This document shows, piece by piece, positions 27,732-37,095 of a stretch of DNA of 64,000 bases. Below the pieces are notes generated by a model. That model ran no database searches and was not told the origin of the DNA. It was given only the letters and a program-made list of their open reading frames with translations. Source of the stretch: Ursidibacter maritimus (lineage in GTDB: Bacteria; Pseudomonadota; Gammaproteobacteria; Enterobacterales; Pasteurellaceae); the NCBI RefSeq assembly GCF_009761395.1, contig NZ_LEKN01000034.1:229321-293320 (forward strand). The letters are read 5' to 3'. Numbering within the stretch: the first letter of the stretch is position 1; the number at the start of each line of letters is the position of its first letter. Made by a program: the position numbers and the translations under genes.

Positions 27732-28938
27732 AAATTTAGTAACAGAACGTATTTATGAATATCGTTGGAAAGGGCTAAATCGTTTTCAGCAAAAACAGGG
27801 TGGAAAACTACTTGTAACACATAAAGATGAAGCCGAAAAACGACTTTTAGCTCAAGGTATCAGTCATATTCGTATACAACGAAATTTTGTGCTTCCAACT
27901 CCACCTAAACAAGATGATGTTACCCAAATTATTCATCAACTTGCATTATTAGTTCAGGCTCATATTCCGTTAAAGCAAGCGTTAGTAATGATAAAAGAAA
28001 ATTGCCAACAGATTCGCTTATTTCAATGGTTACAACATCTTATTTTACAGATTGAATCTGGTTACTCTTTTTCTCAAGCGTTAGAAAAACTGCCGTTTTA
28101 TTTATCTCATCAAGAAATCCAACTGATTAAAATGGGAGAAACAAGCGGTAACTTAACCACGATTTTATGCAATATGGCAGAATCTCGCAGTAAATCGGAT
28201 AAATTAAATAAAAAAATCAAAAAAATTCTATTTTACCCTGCTATGATTTTATTCATTTCAATAAGTCTATCCTTATTATTGCTTATTTTTATTGTGCCAC
28301 AATTTGCAGAACTCTATGATAATAAATCGAAAGAATTACCTTTTATTACACAATTACTCTTTTCATTTTCACAATTTCTAACTAATACAATTTATGGATT
28401 ATTTATTTTTACGCTTATATTATGCTTTTTACTGTATTTTATAAATAAGAAAACCAAGCTATTAAAACGAGCTAAATTCTTATTATTGGGCCGATTACCA
28501 ATATTTAGCCAAATTATTAAGCAAGCTAGAATTGTCTTTTTTTGTCAAAATTGTAGCTTGATGATAGATGCTCATATCCGTTTAAATCAGATCTTACAGG
28601 CTTTTCAGGATACACAAAGTGATGATCCTATTTTACAAGAAGAAGTCAAATTTATGCTCCAGTTACTACAACAAGGCTACCGTTTTTATGAAGGGCTTAA
28701 TCCGACTGTGTTTGACACTGAAATGATACAAATGATCGCTATTGGTGAGCAAAGCGGTAATCTTAGTCAAATGCTTCATCATATTAGTGAAATATATCAA
28801 CAAAAACTGGATTATCAAATTGACATACTTTCACACTTACTTGAACCAATGCTAATGCTGATTATGGGGGTAATTGTCGGCACAATTATGCTTGGGCTCT
28901 ATTTGCCAATTTTTGATATGGGGGCGTTAGTAGAATGA
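27724..28938 (+). CDS. apfC: Type IV pilus inner-membrane platform protein ApfC (PilC)
   Basis: GspF/PilC-family platform protein that couples the assembly ATPase to pilin. The 404-residue product has two copies of the T2SSF domain: first with LALLVQAHIPLKQALVMI and IQLIKMGETSGNL, second with CQNCSLMIDAHIRLNQIL and IQMIAIGEQSGNL. Three hydrophobic segments are seen, near 175, 225 and 380. It overlaps apfB by 8 bases and apfD by 4, so the pilus machinery genes are tightly coupled. Confidence 0.94.
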   Translation: MNKNLVTERIYEYRWKGLNRFQQKQGGKLLVTHKDEAEKRLLAQGISHIRIQRNFVLPTPPKQDDVTQIIHQLALLVQAHIPLKQALVMIKENCQQIRLFQWLQHLILQIESGYSFSQALEKLPFYLSHQEIQLIKMGETSGNLTTILCNMAESRSKSDKLNKKIKKILFYPAMILFISISLSLLLLIFIVPQFAELYDNKSKELPFITQLLFSFSQFLTNTIYGLFIFTLILCFLLYFINKKTKLLKRAKFLLLGRLPIFSQIIKQARIVFFCQNCSLMIDAHIRLNQILQAFQDTQSDDPILQEEVKFMLQLLQQGYRFYEGLNPTVFDTEMIQMIAIGEQSGNLSQMLHHISEIYQQKLDYQIDILSHLLEPMLMLIMGVIVGTIMLGLYLPIFDMGALVE

Positions 28939-29594
28939 TCGCTTTAAAATTACTGATTGCTTGCTCAATGCTGTTTTGGTTTAAACGTGCATTCAGCCAA
29001 TTTCCGAATAAAATCAACCACGCTATTTTTCAAGATGTTACAACCCTGATTGATTTTGAAATGACGCAAGATGATTTTGTTAGATGTTCCAAATTGCAAC
29101 CTAAGCCATTTACATATTTCTATTTAATGAGCTTATTCTTTCTATTATTTTCAATATTTAGTTCATACTCAATATTTATTTTATTGGTTATCTTTATTCT
29201 AATTTATCTCTCTTTTATTGATATTTATTATTACTTAACTGATATACATTACATTGCTATTATTTTTCTACTTGCAATCACAGAGTTACTCTTTAATCAA
29301 TCCTATTTTCTCTACGAGCGGATTTTCACTTTATTTATTGTTATTCTCTTTTTTAGTTTACTCTCTTTATTGATTAAATATCTTTTCAACAAAGAAGCAC
29401 TGGGTTCAGGAGATATAATTTTACTCATTGCTCTATCACCTTTATTCTCATTAGAACAATTTTGTTGGTTGCTATTTATTGGCAGTGTCGCAGGCATAGG
29501 TTATTCACTGATTTTTTATCTTGCAACCAAAAAACGATTAACAAAACTCCCTTTTATTCCTTTTATTAGCTTTTCTATGGTGGTTTTAGGTTAA
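28935..29594 (+). CDS. apfD: Prepilin peptidase ApfD (PilD), short form lacking the cysteine motif
   Basis: Type IV prepilin signal peptidase, an aspartyl protease of the inner membrane. The 219-residue protein keeps both catalytic aspartates: D96 in YLSFIDIYYYLTD and D160 in the GxGD motif (LGSGD), plus a C-terminal PFIPF in the usual PFGPF position. The N-terminal region is very short and has none of the paired CxxC motifs that mark the N-methylation region in longer PilD proteins; only C10, C51 and C177 are present. Similarly short forms occur in Haemophilus. Last gene of apfABCD. Confidence 0.88.
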   Translation: MIALKLLIACSMLFWFKRAFSQFPNKINHAIFQDVTTLIDFEMTQDDFVRCSKLQPKPFTYFYLMSLFFLLFSIFSSYSIFILLVIFILIYLSFIDIYYYLTDIHYIAIIFLLAITELLFNQSYFLYERIFTLFIVILFFSLLSLLIKYLFNKEALGSGDIILLIALSPLFSLEQFCWLLFIGSVAGIGYSLIFYLATKKRLTKLPFIPFISFSMVVLG

Positions 29595-29612
29595 GAATGG
29601 GTAATAAAAAAA

Positions 29613-29645
29613 CAGCTCAAAATCGCATAATGCTATTTTGAGCTG
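29613..29645. terminator. Two-way terminator between apfD and purF
   Basis: CAGCTCAAAAT (29613-29623) and ATTTTGAGCTG (29635-29645) pair over 11 bases. A-rich sequence on the left flank gives a U-run when read leftward, so it ends the convergent purF transcript and also closes apfABCD. Confidence 0.88.
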
Positions 29646-29664
29646 ATATAACATTATAAATACA

Positions 29665-31182
29665 TTAACTTTCGTTATGAATTTCCAAATTAGTTGCTTG
29701 TTGAGCCAGATTTGCTTTAGCTTTATCATTTCTCGCTTGAGCAATGCAATTTAGATATTCTTTATCAACATCACCAGTAATGTATTCCCCTGTAAAGACT
29801 GATGCATCAAAATTATGAATTGTAGGGTTTTCAAGCTGAACAGATTTGAACAGGTCACTTAAATCTTGGAAAACAAGGCGATCAACACCGATCATTTCGG
29901 CAACTTGTTCGACACTTCTGTCATAAGCCACTAATTCTTCGCAAGTCGGCATATCAATACCATATACGTTTGGATAACGAATTTCCGGTGCTGCTGATGC
30001 AAAATACACTTTCTTAGCCCCCGCTTGACGAGCCATTTCCACGATCTGCTCTGAGGTTGTACCGCGAACAATAGAATCGTCCACCAACAAGATCGTTTTA
30101 TCTTTAAATTCAGCTGCGATTGGGTTTAGTTTACGACGAACCGATGACTTACGTTGTGCTTGTCCTGGCATAATGAAAGTACGAGCCACATAGCGGTTTT
30201 TCACAAAACCTTGACGATAAGGTTTATTGAGTACGTTCGCGATTTGCAGTGCAATGTCTGTTGATGTTTCAGGAATTGGGATAACCACATCAATTTCAGG
30301 TAAAATATCTTGCCATTGTGTTGCGATTTTCTCGCCAAGTAAACGTCCCATATGAACACGAGCTGCATATACCGATACACCATCAATAACCGAATCTGGG
30401 CGTGCAAAATAGACATATTCAAAAATACAAGGATTTAGTTTTGGATTATCTGCACAAATTGCGGAATGGAATTGACCGTCAAAGGTAATATAAATCGCTT
30501 CACCAGGTTGAACATCACGTACATATTCAAAGCCAACAATATCTAAAGCGATACTTTCAGAGGCGAACATATATTCGGTTTTGCCATTTTCTTCACGTTT
30601 ACCCAATACTAACGGGCGAATACCGTAAGGATCACGAAATGCAACCATTCCATAGCCAATAATCATTGCTAAACATGCATAAGCTCCGCGAATGACTTCA
30701 TTCGTTTTACGCACTGTTTCAAAAATATTGTCTGGAGTGAGTGGTTCTGCCGGATATTGATCAAGATAATGAGCAAAAATATTTAATAAGGCTTCAGAAT
30801 CCGAATTGGTATTAACGTGACGTTTTGCAAGTGTAAATAATCGCTGTTTTAACTCGGCATTGTTGGTTAAATTTCCATTATGCACAAGCGTTAAACCATA
30901 AGGTGAATTTACATAGAAGGGCTGTGCTTCTGATACACTTGATGAACCTGCTGTTGGGTAGCGAACATGTCCGATACCGACATTACCTTGTAAACGCAAC
31001 ATATGCTCTTGACGAAACACTTCGCTGACTAAGCCGTTTGCTTTACGCAAGCGGAAACGATTTTCTTCATCAATGGTAACAATGCCTGCAGCATCTTGCC
31101 CACGATGTTGTAATAATGTTAAGCCATCATAAATAGCTTGATTTACGGGAGAATGACCAATAATCCCAACAATTCCGCACAT
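29665..31182 (-). CDS. purF: Amidophosphoribosyltransferase PurF
   Basis: First committed enzyme of purine synthesis: glutamine plus PRPP to phosphoribosylamine. The 505-residue product starts [10 protein letters not shown] with the N-terminal nucleophile Cys2 exposed after Met removal, has the glutaminase blocks [11 protein letters not shown] and [10 protein letters not shown], and the PRPP loop [16 protein letters not shown] near 370. It lies 8 bases after cvpA in a PurR-boxed operon. Confidence 0.97.
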   Translation of the reverse strand: MCGIVGIIGHSPVNQAIYDGLTLLQHRGQDAAGIVTIDEENRFRLRKANGLVSEVFRQEHMLRLQGNVGIGHVRYPTAGSSSVSEAQPFYVNSPYGLTLVHNGNLTNNAELKQRLFTLAKRHVNTNSDSEALLNIFAHYLDQYPAEPLTPDNIFETVRKTNEVIRGAYACLAMIIGYGMVAFRDPYGIRPLVLGKREENGKTEYMFASESIALDIVGFEYVRDVQPGEAIYITFDGQFHSAICADNPKLNPCIFEYVYFARPDSVIDGVSVYAARVHMGRLLGEKIATQWQDILPEIDVVIPIPETSTDIALQIANVLNKPYRQGFVKNRYVARTFIMPGQAQRKSSVRRKLNPIAAEFKDKTILLVDDSIVRGTTSEQIVEMARQAGAKKVYFASAAPEIRYPNVYGIDMPTCEELVAYDRSVEQVAEMIGVDRLVFQDLSDLFKSVQLENPTIHNFDASVFTGEYITGDVDKEYLNCIAQARNDKAKANLAQQATNLEIHNES

Positions 31183-31190
31183 AATAACCT

Positions 31191-31703
31191 CTAGTTAGCC
31201 GATTTTAAAAAACTTGAATTTACTTTTAACTGTTCAAAATGCTCAAAAAACCATTTCACAATAAAATCAAAATGGGGAATCAATTTAGATTCTTTCCATA
31301 ATTCAGTTTGAGCAAAAGTTGTGAAGGTGTCTAAAAAGAACAATATCGCTGCAACAATAAAAATTCCACGCAAAATACCAAAACCAGCACCAAGCACTCT
31401 ATCTGTGCCTGATAAACCTGTCTTGCTGACTAATTGCCCGATTAACGCATTGATAATACCGCTGACGATTAATACTGCGATAAATAAAATTGCTGCGGCA
31501 ATCCCATTGCGTAGATATTCTGAATTTTGTAAATAAACTGAATCAATTTGAAGAAGTAAGTTCGCCATTGCAGGATAAAACTTGCTAGCGATAAAAAAGG
31601 CGATAATCCACCCAGCCAAAGACATTACTTCTTCAATAAAGCCTCGCCATAAACTGACAAGGATTGAAAAAACCACAATTCCGATAATAATAAAATCAAC
31701 CAT
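31191..31703 (-). CDS. cvpA: CvpA family membrane protein
   Basis: The 170-residue inner-membrane protein with four hydrophobic segments is of the CvpA family, named for its need in colicin V production in E. coli; its molecular role is unsettled. Segments start at [21 protein letters not shown], then [36 protein letters not shown] and [16 protein letters not shown]. It is the first gene of the conserved cvpA-purF operon, with a PurR site 51 bases upstream. Confidence 0.93.
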   Translation of the reverse strand: MVDFIIIGIVVFSILVSLWRGFIEEVMSLAGWIIAFFIASKFYPAMANLLLQIDSVYLQNSEYLRNGIAAAILFIAVLIVSGIINALIGQLVSKTGLSGTDRVLGAGFGILRGIFIVAAILFFLDTFTTFAQTELWKESKLIPHFDFIVKWFFEHFEQLKVNSSFLKSAN

Positions 31704-31753
31704 AAAACCTCAAAAAATGCCCATTTGGCAAAACAGGCGTTATTTTACAAAAA

Positions 31754-31769
31754 AAGAAAACGTTTGCGT
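31754..31769 (-). promoter_or_regulatory. PurR operator of cvpA-purF
   Basis: On the minus strand the site reads ACGCAAACGTTTTCTT, with 14 of 16 matches to the palindrome ACGCAAACGTTTGCGT. The next bases, read toward cvpA, include TAAAAT as a possible -10 box. The E. coli cvpA-purF operon has a PurR operator in the same place. Confidence 0.85.
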
Positions 31770-31777
31770 AGCCCGAA

Positions 31778-33394
31778 TTAAGCGAAACTTTCATTTTCTT
31801 TTAACCTAAAGTGAGAACCTAAACTGGTTTCTCGTTGTAGCATTGCATTTACTACGGCTTGTGCGGTTTTTAACGCATAGTAAATTTCAATGCCTTGATG
31901 TTGATGAAAAGCTAACGGCTGATAGCGTTGCTCCAGCATTTTCAAACTATCTAGCAATGCTGTTAAGTTTTCCGTTGTACGATAAACATTAGCAAAACGA
32001 GCCATTAGTTCCCGAATAGTCGAAAGCAGTTGGCTTGCACTTAAACTTTCATCACCTTGCGGATTAACCAATGTGGCAAGATAATTTTCCCAATCTTGAG
32101 CTGAAAATGTCGTGGTAAGCGGTGAGTTTTGGGCTAAATTTTGCAAAATGCGTTTAATCGCACGTTTAGCAAAAACTAAGCTTCCGCCAACGGAGTTACC
32201 GCCTAAACGGTTTGCCCCTTCAATACAAGATGAAACTTCCCCGACCGCAAATAAACCTTTTACATCGCTTTCTGCATAATCATCAATCACGATCCCACCA
32301 TTACAGCTATGTGCAAAAGGAGCAATAGCAACTTTATCACGCAATAAATGAATACCAACTTCATTGTTTAACCAATTTAGATAAACTGTATAAAATTCTT
32401 CTTGGTCTTGATACAAATCCGCCGAATAGTGCAGATAAACACCTTTTTCCTGTGGGTTTTCAAGCAAGTGTTTCATCATCACCAAATCAAATTCAACGCA
32501 GTTAAAATCAACGCTAAACGGGGCATAATCACTCCGATCTCGCATCATCTGCTTAAAATCTTCGGGTAAAAGGTGTGCAAAGAGATCGTTACCTTGGCTA
32601 TCCGTTACTTTAGTCACATATTTTAAAGTATGCTCGCCAAACAATACTTTGTATTTAGGTTCAACAAAAGAGGGGATGAATTGAATAAATTCCAAATTAG
32701 TCAGCTTTGCCCCTGCTTGTTGAGCAATATAATGGCTAGAACCAATCACATCGGCAGGGTAAAGGTTATCTTTATATAAGCCCGCAATACCCCCTGTGGC
32801 AAGAATAATTTGCGATGTTTTGCAAAAAATATATTGCATCTCACCGCTTGTTTTATGGCAGAAAATTGCCCCTTGCACTACATTCTGTTGAGATTCATTC
32901 GGTTTTACCACAATGTGCAACAACGTGGCATTTTCGTAATATTCGGTTTGCTGTTGCTCAATGATCTGTTTGGCACGTTCGGCAGCTTCTTTCCACTGAT
33001 TGATCAAATAGATAGGGCGAGCATATTTGGCAAAGCACGCAGGACGATTATCATTGCGTTTCCAAGGGCGAAAACCTATTCGCTCTAATAGCTCGACTGC
33101 TTGTGCGGAATCTTCAATATAGGCTTGCACAATTTTAGGGTTGTTCATTCCTTGTGCGACTCGGTCGATATCTTCTTTGAATTTAGCCTGATCGTCTTTA
33201 TCACCTGTAACTTGAATACCTAAAGTCGCTTTAAGGGGAAAATAACTCGCTCCACTGCCAATGGGTGCTTTACTAATTAACACAGTACGGATTTGCTTGG
33301 CATTGGCTTCTACACAACTTGCCAAACCTGCAATGCCAGTGCCAACAATCAGAAGATCGGTTTCAATATGATGAGAAATAGAAATTGGGTACAT
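31778..33394 (-). CDS. FAD-dependent oxidoreductase of the FrdA/SdhA/L-aspartate oxidase superfamily
   Basis: The 538-residue flavoprotein has an N-terminal dinucleotide fold LLIVGTGIAGLASCVEANA, a FAD-binding SQIILATGGIAGLYK near 215, and a C-terminal GLFAVGEVSSCIEGANRLGGNSVGGSLVFAKRA. In place of the usual H-x-x-x-G-G-I substrate motif of FrdA/AspO it has HSCNGGIVID. The substrate is unknown; annotation as NadB or FrdA would overreach. Start ATG 33394 (MYPISI) is preferred over an in-frame GTG at 33427, but neither has a clear ribosome site, and an uptake-sequence hairpin abuts the ATG. It is near, but not linked to, lpdA and cvpA. Confidence 0.72.
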   Translation of the reverse strand: MYPISISHHIETDLLIVGTGIAGLASCVEANAKQIRTVLISKAPIGSGASYFPLKATLGIQVTGDKDDQAKFKEDIDRVAQGMNNPKIVQAYIEDSAQAVELLERIGFRPWKRNDNRPACFAKYARPIYLINQWKEAAERAKQIIEQQQTEYYENATLLHIVVKPNESQQNVVQGAIFCHKTSGEMQYIFCKTSQIILATGGIAGLYKDNLYPADVIGSSHYIAQQAGAKLTNLEFIQFIPSFVEPKYKVLFGEHTLKYVTKVTDSQGNDLFAHLLPEDFKQMMRDRSDYAPFSVDFNCVEFDLVMMKHLLENPQEKGVYLHYSADLYQDQEEFYTVYLNWLNNEVGIHLLRDKVAIAPFAHSCNGGIVIDDYAESDVKGLFAVGEVSSCIEGANRLGGNSVGGSLVFAKRAIKRILQNLAQNSPLTTTFSAQDWENYLATLVNPQGDESLSASQLLSTIRELMARFANVYRTTENLTALLDSLKMLEQRYQPLAFHQHQGIEIYYALKTAQAVVNAMLQRETSLGSHFRLKENESFA

Positions 33395-33397
33395 AAA

Positions 33398-33440
33398 AAG
33401 CGGTAAGATTTTGTAAAAAAGTTGCACGATCTTACCGCTT
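33398..33440. repeat. Inverted pair of DNA uptake sequences at the start of the FAD oxidoreductase gene
   Basis: AAGCGGTAAGAT (33398-33409) and its exact reverse complement ATCTTACCGCTT (33429-33440) form a 12-bp stem. The left arm ends 3 bases from the start codon of the leftward gene, so the folded RNA could limit ribosome access. Confidence 0.82.
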
Positions 33441-33512
33441 GTTAGGGATTGTGTCTATTGAGAAGTGATTTACTGTTAGTGTCTATATTTTCCTAGACAT
33501 CAAAACAAAAAA

Positions 33513-33532
33513 CCTCTCTTTTTCAAGAGAGG
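33513..33532 (-). terminator. Terminator of lpdA (aceEF-lpdA)
   Basis: On the minus strand CCTCTCTT (33532-33525), a 4-base loop, AAGAGAGG (33520-33513), followed by TTTTTTGTTTTG. A strong intrinsic terminator 20 bases after the lpdA stop. A smaller GTCTA/TAGAC palindrome (33481-33498) follows. Confidence 0.9.
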
Positions 33533-33551
33533 CTTCAGTTTCTTATCTCAG

Positions 33552-34976
33552 TTATTTTTTCTTCGCTTTTGGATTTGGAAGGTCGGTAATTGAGCCTTCA
33601 AATACCTCAGCAGCTAAACCAACTGATTCGTGTAGTGTTGGGTGAGCGTGAATGGTTAATGCGATATCTTCTGCATCACAGCCCATTTCAATAGCTAAAC
33701 CAATTTCACCTAATAATTCACCACCATTTGAACCGACGATAGCACCACCAAGTAAACGATGTGTGTCTTTATCGAAGATAAGTTTGGTCATACCTTCTGA
33801 ACATTCAGATGCAATTGCACGTCCTGAAGCAGCCCAAGGGAATTTAGCGACTTCGTAGTTTAAGCCTTCTTGCTTACACTCTTTCTCTGTTTTACCTACC
33901 CAAGCAACTTCTGGCTCAGTATAAGCAATCGATGGGATCACTTTCGGGTCGAAATAGTGTTTTTGTCCTGCAATCACTTCAGCCGCAACGTGTCCTTCGT
34001 GAACACCTTTGTGTGCTAACATTGGTTGTCCAACAATATCACCGATAGCAAAAATATGTGGCACGTTAGTACGCATTTGTTTATCAACGTGAATGAAACC
34101 GCGTTCATCAACTTCAACGCCTGCTTTACCCGCATCTAGTAATTTACCATTTGGTACACGACCGATAGCAACTAATACCGCATCATAACGTTTAGTATCG
34201 TTACACGCTTTACCTTCCATTGAAACATAGATACCATCATCTTTTGCTTCTACTGCAGTTACTTTGGTTTCTAACATTAGTTTGAATTTTTTCTCGATTT
34301 GTTTGGTGTAAATCGCCACAACGTCTTTATCCGCTGCAGGAATTACTTGGTCAAACATTTCAACAACTTCAACTTCTGAACCTAACGCATTGTAAACCGT
34401 ACCCATTTCTAACCCGATGATACCACCGCCCATAATGAGTAATCTTTTTGGTACTTCTTTTAATTTAAGTGCATCTGTTGAATCCCATACACGTGGGTCA
34501 TCGTGTGGAATAAATGGTAATTGGATTGGGCGAGAACCTGCAGCAATAATTGCATTATCAAATTTGATTGTTGTTGGATTACCATCACGATCACGCGCAA
34601 CTAAGGTATTTGAATCTGCAAATGTCGCTTGACCTTCTACCACTGTTACTTTACGCGCTTTCGCCATACCAGCTAAGCCACCTGTCAATTTAGATACAAC
34701 AGCTTCTTTACCTGCACGAACTTTATCTAAATCAATAGTCGGTTCACCAAAAGCAATACCGTTATGCTCTGCGTGTTTAGCTTCTTCAATCACTTTTGCA
34801 ACGTGAAGTAATGCTTTAGAAGGAATACAACCTACGTTTAAACATACTCCACCTAATGTTGAATAACGTTCAACTAATACTGTTTCTAAACCTAAGTCTG
34901 CACAACGGAATGCTGCTGAATAACCAGCAGGACCAGCACCGAGTACGACTACTTGAGTTTTAATTTCTTTGCTCAT
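33552..34976 (-). CDS. lpdA: Dihydrolipoamide dehydrogenase LpdA (E3)
   Basis: Flavin disulfide reductase that reoxidises dihydrolipoamide in the pyruvate dehydrogenase complex (and other lipoate complexes). The 474-residue product has VVLGAGPAGYSAAFRC, the redox disulfide GGVCLNVGCIPSK (C45, C50), an NAD loop GGGIIGLEMGTVY near 185, and the C-terminal catalytic HAHPTLHES. Third gene of aceE-aceF-lpdA, separated from aceF by 153 bases that contain an uptake-sequence pair, so it may also have its own promoter. Confidence 0.97.
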   Translation of the reverse strand: MSKEIKTQVVVLGAGPAGYSAAFRCADLGLETVLVERYSTLGGVCLNVGCIPSKALLHVAKVIEEAKHAEHNGIAFGEPTIDLDKVRAGKEAVVSKLTGGLAGMAKARKVTVVEGQATFADSNTLVARDRDGNPTTIKFDNAIIAAGSRPIQLPFIPHDDPRVWDSTDALKLKEVPKRLLIMGGGIIGLEMGTVYNALGSEVEVVEMFDQVIPAADKDVVAIYTKQIEKKFKLMLETKVTAVEAKDDGIYVSMEGKACNDTKRYDAVLVAIGRVPNGKLLDAGKAGVEVDERGFIHVDKQMRTNVPHIFAIGDIVGQPMLAHKGVHEGHVAAEVIAGQKHYFDPKVIPSIAYTEPEVAWVGKTEKECKQEGLNYEVAKFPWAASGRAIASECSEGMTKLIFDKDTHRLLGGAIVGSNGGELLGEIGLAIEMGCDAEDIALTIHAHPTLHESVGLAAEVFEGSITDLPNPKAKKK

Positions 34977-35129
34977 TTTTACCTCTGAAGTAAATTGTTT
35001 CTCTTAACTATATCGTTATTCTAATGGTTTTAACAATTTTTTAACGAGAACAAGATCACAGAATAGAAAATAAGCGGTCAGTTTTAAAAATTCTTTGCAA
35101 ATTTTTCTTAATCTAACCGCTTCCCTCTA

Positions 35130-37040
35130 TTACATTACTAAACGGCGAATATCCGCTAATACACCATTGATATAACTTAAGAATCTCGCACCATCTGCAC
35201 CATCAATCACTCGGTGATCGAATGAAAGTGATAATGGGAGCATTAAGCGTGGCGTAAATTCTTTACCGTTCCAAACTGGTGCCATTTCAGATTTAGACAC
35301 ACCTAAAATTGCAACTTCTGGTGCATTCACAATCGGTGTGAAGTGAGTTGTACCGATACCACCTAAACTTGAAATAGTGAAACAACCACCTTGCATATCA
35401 GAACCTGACAATTTACCGTCACGTGCTTTTTTCGATACTTCCATTAACTCACGAGAAAGCTCGATGATGCCTTTTTTGTTCACATTTTTGAATACTGGAA
35501 CAACTAAGCCGTTTGGTGTATCTACTGCCACACCAATATTGATATATTTCTTAATCGTTAGTTTTTGACCATCTTCAGAAATTGAGCTGTTGAAACGTGG
35601 ATACGCTTCTAATGCTTTCGCCACTGCTTTCATAATGAACACTACAGGAGTAATCTTCACATCAAGTTTTTGTTTTTCTGCAAGTTTGTTTTGCTCTTTG
35701 CGGAAGTTCTCAAGCTCTGTGATATCCGTACGATCAAAGTGTGTAACATGTGGAATCATTACCCAGTTACGGTGTAAGTTTGCACCAGAGATCTTATTGA
35801 TACGGCTTAATTCAACTTCTTCGACTTCGCCAAATTTGCTGAAATCAACTTTCGGCCAAGGTAATAAACCTAACCCTGCACCATTTGCCACACCTGTGCC
35901 TGCTGGTGCTTTTCCTGATTTCACTTCTTCAAATACTTTCACCGCAGTTTTCACGTAGGCTTCAATATCTTCTTTAACAATACGACCTTTACGACCTGTA
36001 CCTTTCACGTTATCTAAATTCACACCAAATTCGCGTGCTAGACGGCGAATAACTGGTGTTGCGTGAGCATAACCTGCACTTGCTACCACTTGTTCTTGGC
36101 TTAAACCTGATACATTACCTGATTGTGCTGGTGCTGCTTGTGGTGCAGCTTGTTGTGGTTGAGCTGACGCTGCTGGTGCTTGTTGTACTGGTGCAGGTGC
36201 TACTCCTGCCACTTCAAATTTCATAATTAAAGTACCAGTCGATACTTTATCGCCCACTTTAATTAAGATTTCTTTAACCGTTCCTGCAATTGGTGCTGGA
36301 ACTTCCATTGATGCTTTATCACCTTCAACATTGATGATTGATTGATCAACAGCTACAACATCACCTACTTTTACCATAATTTCAGTTACGTTTACTTCAT
36401 CACCACCGATATCTGGTACATTTACATCTTGTACTGCTGATGTTACCGCTTGTGGAGCTGGAGCTGTCGCTGCTGCTTCTACTTGTGCAGATACAGCAGG
36501 TGCTGCACCTGCAACTTCAAAACGCATGACTAGTGAACCTGTTGATACTTTATCGCCAACGTTAATTAAAATCTCTTTTACTGTGCCTGCGATTGGTGCT
36601 GGTACTTCCATTGATGCTTTGTCGCCTTCAACGTTGATAATGGATTGATCAACGGTAACAACATCACCTACTTTTACCATAATTTCAGTGACATTTACTT
36701 CATCACCACCGATATCTGGAACATTTACATCAACAACTGCACTTGTAACAGGTTCTGATGCTACTGGTGCTGCAGGCTCTGCTGCTTTTGTTTCTGTTGC
36801 TGCTGAAGTTGCCGCTTCTAATACAAGCATAGGCGAACCCGTTGAAACTTTGTCGCCTACTTTCACTAATACTTCTTTTACCACGCCAGCTTCTGGTGCT
36901 GGCACTTCCATTGAGGCTTTATCGCCTTCAACGTTGATAATACTTTGATCAACAGCGATGGTATCTCCTACTTTTACCATTACTTCTGTAACGGTAACTT
37001 CATCGCCACCAATATCTGGGACTTGAATTTGTTTTGACAT
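35130..37040 (-). CDS. aceF: Pyruvate dehydrogenase E2, dihydrolipoamide acetyltransferase AceF
   Basis: Core subunit of the pyruvate dehydrogenase complex. The 636-residue protein has three tandem lipoyl domains, each with the [10 protein letters not shown] lipoylation motif (first lysine at 41, the others roughly 100 residues apart), joined by Ala/Pro/Gln-rich linkers. A peripheral-subunit-binding domain ([21 protein letters not shown]) follows near 325. The catalytic acetyltransferase domain ends with [15 protein letters not shown]. The second and third lipoyl domains are nearly identical in protein sequence. It lies 55 bases after aceE. Confidence 0.97.
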   Translation of the reverse strand: MSKQIQVPDIGGDEVTVTEVMVKVGDTIAVDQSIINVEGDKASMEVPAPEAGVVKEVLVKVGDKVSTGSPMLVLEAATSAATETKAAEPAAPVASEPVTSAVVDVNVPDIGGDEVNVTEIMVKVGDVVTVDQSIINVEGDKASMEVPAPIAGTVKEILINVGDKVSTGSLVMRFEVAGAAPAVSAQVEAAATAPAPQAVTSAVQDVNVPDIGGDEVNVTEIMVKVGDVVAVDQSIINVEGDKASMEVPAPIAGTVKEILIKVGDKVSTGTLIMKFEVAGVAPAPVQQAPAASAQPQQAAPQAAPAQSGNVSGLSQEQVVASAGYAHATPVIRRLAREFGVNLDNVKGTGRKGRIVKEDIEAYVKTAVKVFEEVKSGKAPAGTGVANGAGLGLLPWPKVDFSKFGEVEEVELSRINKISGANLHRNWVMIPHVTHFDRTDITELENFRKEQNKLAEKQKLDVKITPVVFIMKAVAKALEAYPRFNSSISEDGQKLTIKKYINIGVAVDTPNGLVVPVFKNVNKKGIIELSRELMEVSKKARDGKLSGSDMQGGCFTISSLGGIGTTHFTPIVNAPEVAILGVSKSEMAPVWNGKEFTPRLMLPLSLSFDHRVIDGADGARFLSYINGVLADIRRLVM

Positions 37041-37095
37041 TTTATATTTTCTCCAAGGATCAAATTATAGGGCGTATTGCTACGCCCCTAGTGGA

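Noticed and set aside
35590..35958. 122-residue open frame antisense to aceF
   Set aside because: It is a shadow of the acetyltransferase domain; Ser/Phe-rich translation typical of antisense reading.
36230..36990. Regular repeats that could suggest a CRISPR array or tandem repeat locus
   Set aside because: They are the lipoyl-domain repeats of aceF, roughly 300 bases apart and in frame with the protein.
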